Origin: Cliona cf. orientalis
Lineage: Eukaryota > Porifera > Demospongiae > Clionaida > Clionaidae
Direction of reading: 5' to 3'
NCBI GenBank assembly: GCA_963930775.1
Contig: OZ005701.1
Span: 5,153,669-5,217,668 of the forward strand
DNA length: 64,000 nt
Shown: positions 58,391 to 64,000 of the stretch, one piece after another
How positions within the stretch are numbered: position 1 is the first letter of the stretch
Layout: every line of letters begins with the position of its first letter
The notes under the pieces: model-generated
What the model saw: the letters and a program-made list of their open reading frames with translations, nothing else
The model's database searches: none
Told to the model about the DNA's origin: nothing
Made by a program: the position numbers and the translations under genes

Positions 58391-61300
58391 CTAAGTAAGT
58401 ATAAGTAGGCACAGCGTTAGTGCTAGTGCTACGGCTAGTCCAGAAGTGAGGGTAGTTGCTCTTCCTTCGCTAGTTGAGGAGTCAAGGCTTTGTGTTGTGT
58501 TATCGGCAGCTCCTGGGTCGTTGGTAGTTGCATCTGGGGAGAGGGAGAAAGGGGGACATAACAAGGACGGTAATGTGACTGTCTTCCATTAGCTCCTGTG
58601 TAGTGAGTAAATTTAATAGTACACTACACTAAGTTTGCCTGGAAAGGTCACAGCTTACTACGACCTTGCTTTGGTGTACATACACAACTCCTGCACATAC
58701 AGCATTGTACTATGAAGTACACGAAACTGTATACATATTTTTGTGCATGTTTTTCTTATGGACGAGAGAGAGAGAGAGTGGTGAAAATATAACAATAACT
58801 GTGGTGCATAGTATAATATTATTGTACACCTTATTCGGTTGGTGCTTTTACATATGTGAGTAAACATGTTTACTGACAACGTACTGTACATTCATTATTG
58901 TGATTAATACTGAATCTGGGATAGGGTGTGCATTATACAAACACGTTGATGGCCAATGCACCATTGTACACACTGCTATCCATCCACAGACAAAATCTGG
59001 CATACATATAAGAATAAATGAGTGAGAGAACGAATAAAAATTAATAGAGACTGCGGTTATGGTGTGGATAGAGATGAGGGGAGGGGCACACTGTTTATGC
59101 AAGTGATTAAGTGAGTGTGTGTGCATATTATGACTAGAGGAAGCTAGGAGTGCTGTCTGCCATTCTGGCTACCTTGGCGCCTCCCACTCCAACTATGCTT
59201 CCAAAATGACCTAATTTGTTCGACCACGAGCCAATTACCAGTCCACTACTACCTTATCTCATTAGCAGCATGCAGTTGTGGTCTACTATAATGACACTCT
59301 ACAGCACCCTACATGCCTGGCTCATCCCATGTCCACGCATATGTAACAGCCATTGTTTGGTCGTAATAGTCTATAACAGGTTCGCGTATACACAAGTGTA
59401 TTCTCATAGGTTTAATGTGAGCATAGCCCAAACACGAAATCACGCCGTGGTTTGCTAGATTTTAACAGCACATAGATCAGGTGAGCTGTACATCATTGTA
59501 ACAGTTTAGGTTGAGTATTCACCCTATTCCTAAGCTAGGCCGCTTCCACATATGCCCAAAGCATAATATTATCAGGCTGTCCCATGGACTGGAGAACAAA
59601 AACTAGTGTACATAATATCTAGATGTGCCTTTCATTATTAGGCATCCCCAAAGCATGTAGTAGCCTTTCCCGTGGATTGAACTGACCACTGCTGATCTCA
59701 AAGATAGGTTGTAAAGGAAATCAATCATGGCAAGAATGGCTACTCAATTCAGGGACTAGTATAGTAGCCAACGTGAACAGTACGGTATTAAATAAATTTG
59801 ATGGCTAATTTGGCCTGGGCCAGTGTGTAGGTATAACCCCTGATTGTACTGTACATCAAAACTTGGTGAGAGCATCACACTTGCTTATTTCTCTATCTGG
59901 TCGAAAAGCACACCACACTGTCAGCTAGTGACTTATAATTACTATGCTAAAGGAGAAAGCTTTACACAACAGTGTGGTAGTGATTTACAGCTACAACATT
60001 AATACACGCATGTATCTACACAGTAAGAGAAAATGCTACACAAACAAAGTGCTAGGATTATAGTTCATGCTTGAAACTTTGCACAATTTCTCTAACAGTA
60101 GCTAGCCTATTGGGGGTGTCAATGCGGTAACATGATACTGCACTGTCTCATAATGAAATTATCACAAATGTCAAGATTAAAGTTTTGGCATAATTAGGCC
60201 ATTACCTCCCTTCAAAAATCTAATATTAAACTATGGAGCAGATAGTGCTTAGATCACATAGGAGTTGTTTGCGACAGTGACTACTACACCTACATGGTAT
60301 ATATTCCACGGGACAAAAGGGCTTTCAAACCTATATATATACATAGTTATAGTAGTCCTACGTAGTTCTCCACGCCAGGTATCTTTGTGGCTCCTGATTG
60401 GGGAGACGTGTACCTGATAGGGCACCAGGGTGGTTTACTCTAGGGTTTACAAAAGATAAGGTTTTTCAATCAGTTTCCTGCTACGTACATAGTATTGTGC
60501 CATATTCCACCAACTTGGGATGAATATCACAATAATAGCAGTAATTTTTTTATTATTGCACATCTGTTGCAGTAAACACAGGAAGTTGAAGTACTACAAT
60601 GCCACAGTAGTATAATATTATTATAGTGGTGGACTAGTACAGAAGCCACAAATGGCTGCACCACACATCAAACATACATACATGCATACATGTAGGTACA
60701 CACACACTACAAAATTAATGCCAACAGGAGTTTAATTGGATGCTGCTACTTTTTGTGGGGATACAACTAACATAAGTGGAACACTCGCCCATGCATAGTT
60801 TACATCATTATACTGTCACTGAGACTGTGATATGACTTACCTACAGTACATGTCGAGGTGTCCACTGGTACTATAGTTGAACCAATAAGTGTTTGTACTG
60901 AACCCAGCAGATTATATTCAATCTACACAAGGAAGACTTTTGTCAGTAGAGTCAGCCACTAATCTCAGTATGCATAACATTTCATTAACACGCCATAATT
61001 AACACACCTCCAAATTCAATAGCTATGATAGCTGTGTAAAAATAGCTATGATAGCTGTGTAAATTAAAACAGCTTGTTTCATTCCCAGGTAGATATTTCA
61101 CATAAAAACAAAGGGGACTAAGAGAATTACTGAGTAATTTTTACATGTGGGGCGAGTCGGTAGTTTGAAGAGAATATCACTTGATGTGGAGCATGGGGGT
61201 GAGGCTGTAGTTATTATAATACTCCAGACCGAAAGTCAAAGAATGCATCCAATGGCTCTTTGTGCACACCCCGAGCACAATTGCCCCACATGTAGGGTTC

Positions 61301-62747
61301 AATTCGTAAGGCTTTGATATTGGTCAACAAGAGATAACCTGTCTGAACCAAGACTAGTCATAACTCCAATAATAATAATCATCATTATAGTATTATCAGT
61401 ACACCAATACCATAGTGTACCAGGTAAGCGCTTAAACATAACTCACGACTTCAGCGCATGGGGACATGCATAATTTATGTTTATATAGAATTCAAAGCTG
61501 CTACACTGACCCCTTGAAATGCGGTACATGGGTGCTTACCCAGGAGTGGGCGCTTGGCCGGGACAATATTATGGTATAACTAGTAGACTTACCATTATCC
61601 TAATTTCAGAGTCAGTAGGCCAACTAACAGTGACAGTGAGGGGTAGAGGTCCGGCCCCTATTGTATCTACTGTAACTGTCCGTGTCTCATTAAAAACCTG
61701 GTCAATCAGCACCATCATTGATGGGTTCCACAGCTCAAGTCGTACAGAGGGAGGGTCTTCACAAGGCAGGAATGTCAGAGCTGACTGGCGAATAAACATC
61801 GCTGTTGTATCATCAGATACTTGACACTGCACCATGGTGCAATTATTATCTCTCATGCAGGGTGAGAGCACAGCAGAGTTAGCATTTGTTATTACATCAT
61901 CCAGTCCTTGGCATACTTGTTCAAATGTGACACTCAGAGCTAAAGCCAAAATCAATATACATGTCGTAAGATAATATCATATTCATGATTCTCTAATTCA
62001 ATAATCATCTCTAGATCTATTGCCACATCTGCAAGCAACTAAAATTATTCATGGTTCCCCAATCCTGTCCTCAAACACTTCACTTCAAAGAAATTCCCAT
62101 GGGTTCTTCATCTCCTCATAAATCTAATTAAATCTAAGCTACCTAAAAATAATTACTCTCTAAGTCAGATTTTCAGTATTCAATATAATAATGGCTACAT
62201 ACATGCAGCTTGGCCATGTAATCACATAATATTATAGGGTTCGGTATGGATCTATCATCCAATGCCCTCCATATTATGTGCAATGCATTAGCTAATTAAG
62301 ATCCCTCATTAGTAGTCTACAGCCGTGTGTGTGTGTGAGAGTGGGCAGAGTGATTTAATTGGGGTAATAGTTGTACAAGCTCACGAGAGCCACTGTAGCT
62401 ACTACATAACAGTAACGCAAATTGCGTGGAAACTGCTCAGCCACTCCATGTATCATAGGGAATTAATCAGCCATGCCTACTCATCTCAAGCATGTGCACA
62501 AGACCTCCCAAATTATGCAGTCTTTCTCTATAATTTCAGCATAGTATAAACGATAAATAGCTCTAAACATTAAACTCTGTCACGTAGCTTTATTTTTTTT
62601 ACCACTGTGCTGTATTAAACCAGCACCATGCCAGCACACACCCTCTCTTCTGAGATCTCAGATCTACTGACCTCGATTTGTGACGCTGAGAAGAGATATG
62701 ACCAACACAACAGTACACACAAACCGACTCAGGCTCCGCAAGGCCAT
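58391..62747 (-). CDS. Secreted, probably GPI- or membrane-anchored protein, four exons
   Basis: Exons 62747-62672, 61939-61593, 60922-60841 and 58533-58391; 648 nt, 215 aa. All junctions are GT-AG and phase-matched (1, 0, 1). Exon 1 encodes a signal peptide (RFVCTVVLVISLLSVTN). Exon 2 is extracellular in style, with cysteines paired in SPCMRDNNCTMVQC, N-glycosylation sites (NCT, NET) and beta-type repeats (RTVTVDTIGAGPLPLTVTVS). Exon 4 has a Ser/Thr-rich stalk (NTTQSLDSSTSEGRATTL) and ends in a hydrophobic stretch (SGLAVALALTLCLLILT) with no cytoplasmic tail, typical of a GPI-attachment signal. I do not recognise the family. A start inside exon 2 (MILALALSV) is possible but would give a weaker signal peptide and ignores a good acceptor. 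Confidence 0.72.
58534..60840 (-). other. Large intron of the anchored-protein gene
   Basis: 2.3 kb of AT-rich sequence with simple repeats. A stretch near 59690-59850 is related to the repeat at 24203-24405 (GGCTACTAGTCCCTG and its inverse). No exon is seen. Confidence 0.5.
61420..61570. repeat. Interspersed repeat, GGGCGCTTGGCCGGGA type
   Basis: AGCTGCTACACTGACCCCTT and CAGGAGTGGGCGCTTG recur near 57010-57100, with weaker relatives near 21430-21545 and 44880-44970. It lies immediately downstream (transcript sense) of exon 2 of the anchored-protein gene. Confidence 0.65.
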
Positions 62748-64000
62748 TGGCGTCGACGACTGGACTGGACTCTATGACTGGACTGAGAGAACGAGCCTCG
62801 ATCGCCCAGCTAATAACCTCAATGAGCGGAAGTAAACTCAGGTACAAGCCAATTAAAGGGTGCAAGGTACAGCGCAGGTCCCTGTGCGCATGCGTAAAGG
62901 TGTTCCACCTCCCCACAAAGATCTGAAATACCTATATAGGCGACATAGTGAGTTATAAGTGTCAAAGTAGTACATGTACGTAGTGTAAAAGAAATCATTT
63001 TGCTTCTAGGTGCTCAATAACGGCCACAAGCGCTACAAAACGTTGTCCTACGGTCACGCCTTTCGACCAGATTCTGTTCAGTAATATAGGTAAAGGTCGT
63101 CATGTTCATAAACTGCACTCAACATGCACTAGTTTCCTTCCCCTCGACCTCATAATGAATGTTTGCAAATCCGGTTACCGTTAGTTTGTATAGTAAATCG
63201 ATAAGCTGACTGTGTGACTAACTAGCCACTAAAAGTAGCTGCAAATGCAAGGAGGACGGTATTCAGTCCACCACCCTTCACATAATTATTATATTATTAA
63301 TTTTTATGCACCTGTCAATAGCATGCCCCACTATCCCCCTCTGTAAGGGGGTTTTGCAGGAGAAGCTGGACCTGGGGTGGGGCATTTGACTCCGATCCTG
63401 GGGCAATTGAAAACATCATTGTCAAATCTCCTAGTGTGCCCCTACTTGGAGTTAACGTTGGAGGGGGATACTGGGGCATACCATTTGACAGGTGCATTAT
63501 AGGGAGAGTGCATGATTCTTCTCAAGGGCCTAGTTAGACCACTTCAACTTAATACCGGTACTCTATTTCTTGGGCCCGACTGACCCTGCTTTTGGAGAAA
63601 ATTTTGTTAGTTTTGAGGTCAGAGGTTGGGTTTACATTCTGAGCATGTGCAATTTTGAGAAAAGACATTATTGACCTAGCAGAGGGGTAGGAGCAGGGGG
63701 GGCGGGGGGGGGGGCATAGCCCCTCCACTTTTTGAGTCTGAACTCTCTTATACTAATTAGGAATTCATTGTGTATTTATACCATGCATTGTTGAAATAAA
63801 TTTTCTTACTGCCTGAATGAGCCTAATTACACAGGAATAACTGATTCAAATTTTAGTCCCCAAAATGCCTCAGAAAGCATCTGGTAATACCTAAATCTCA
63901 AAATTTTCTAGGGAAGCATGCCCCCAGACCCCCCTAGGAGAGCTGCAAGCAGCAGGGGCCTTTGGCCCCAACCTATTCTGCGTCGGTTTGTATGCCCCCC
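62748..64000. other. Upstream region of the anchored-protein gene and window edge
   Basis: A TGCGCATGCGT site at about 62884-62894 could be an NRF1-type promoter element. Beyond it lie the TIR element at 63306-63497 and a G-rich repeat at 63690-63960 with GCATGCCCCCAGACCCCCCT, also present near 36.37 and 54.08 kb. No gene is seen. Confidence 0.5.
63306..63497. mobile_element. TIR element, ATGCACCTGTCAATAGCATG type
   Basis: ATGCACCTGTCAATAGCATG and CATACCATTTGACAGGTGCAT (shortened) are inverted ends about 36 bp long. Interior C- and G-rich. It produces a spurious minus-strand open frame. Confidence 0.8.

Noticed and set aside
61569-61955. Single-exon reading of the anchored protein starting MILALALSV
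   Set aside because: A good acceptor (TTTAG) lies inside this start, and a better signal peptide exon with matching phase is found at 62747-62672; the frame also runs into intron at its 3' end.

Overview
The window is nuclear DNA from an animal. All supported genes are split by short GT-AG introns. Two gene products are recognisable animal proteins (CDCA7 and AKIP1) and a third begins with the N-terminal half of IQGAP. The background is AT-rich, full of TACATG-type simple repeats and crowded with short terminal-inverted-repeat (TIR) elements. A compact invertebrate, most likely a sponge, fits best; that placement is inference. All gene models below were built by hand from splice signals, reading phase and family similarity.

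Layout. (1) About 19.4 kb down to 0.14 kb, minus strand: one gene of about 18 exons with an IQGAP-type calponin-homology (CH) domain, an acidic/serine linker, an IQGAP-like helical repeat and two SH2 domains. Phase is continuous across every junction. I know of no described protein with this order, and it is the main find. (2) 19.4-22.0 kb: intergenic, with a doubtful Ser/Glu-rich open frame. (3) 22.06-26.33 kb, minus: a five-exon AKIP1 homologue, head to head with a decayed CDCA7 first exon behind an NRF1/E2F-type promoter. (4) 28.5-55.5 kb: a duplicated, transposon-rich region. It holds three intact two-exon paralogues of an unknown family (30, 47 and 53 kb, all minus), a truncated fourth (35.7 kb), a 2.7-kb minisatellite field (32.75-35.45 kb), a small secreted-protein gene (40.7-41.4 kb, plus), and second copies of AKIP1 exon 5, CDCA7 exon 1 and CDCA7 exon 2. 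(5) 45.28-57.75 kb, plus: the intact CDCA7 gene in three exons; two of the unknown-family genes sit inside its 10-kb first intron on the opposite strand. (6) 58.39-62.75 kb, minus: a four-exon gene for a secreted, probably membrane- or GPI-anchored protein.

The AKIP1-CDCA7 block was duplicated. Several TIR elements are present in one copy and missing from the other, so they jumped after the duplication. A foldback element family ending in TAGTCTCGT is flanked by 9-bp target duplications in four places, as Mutator-type elements are.
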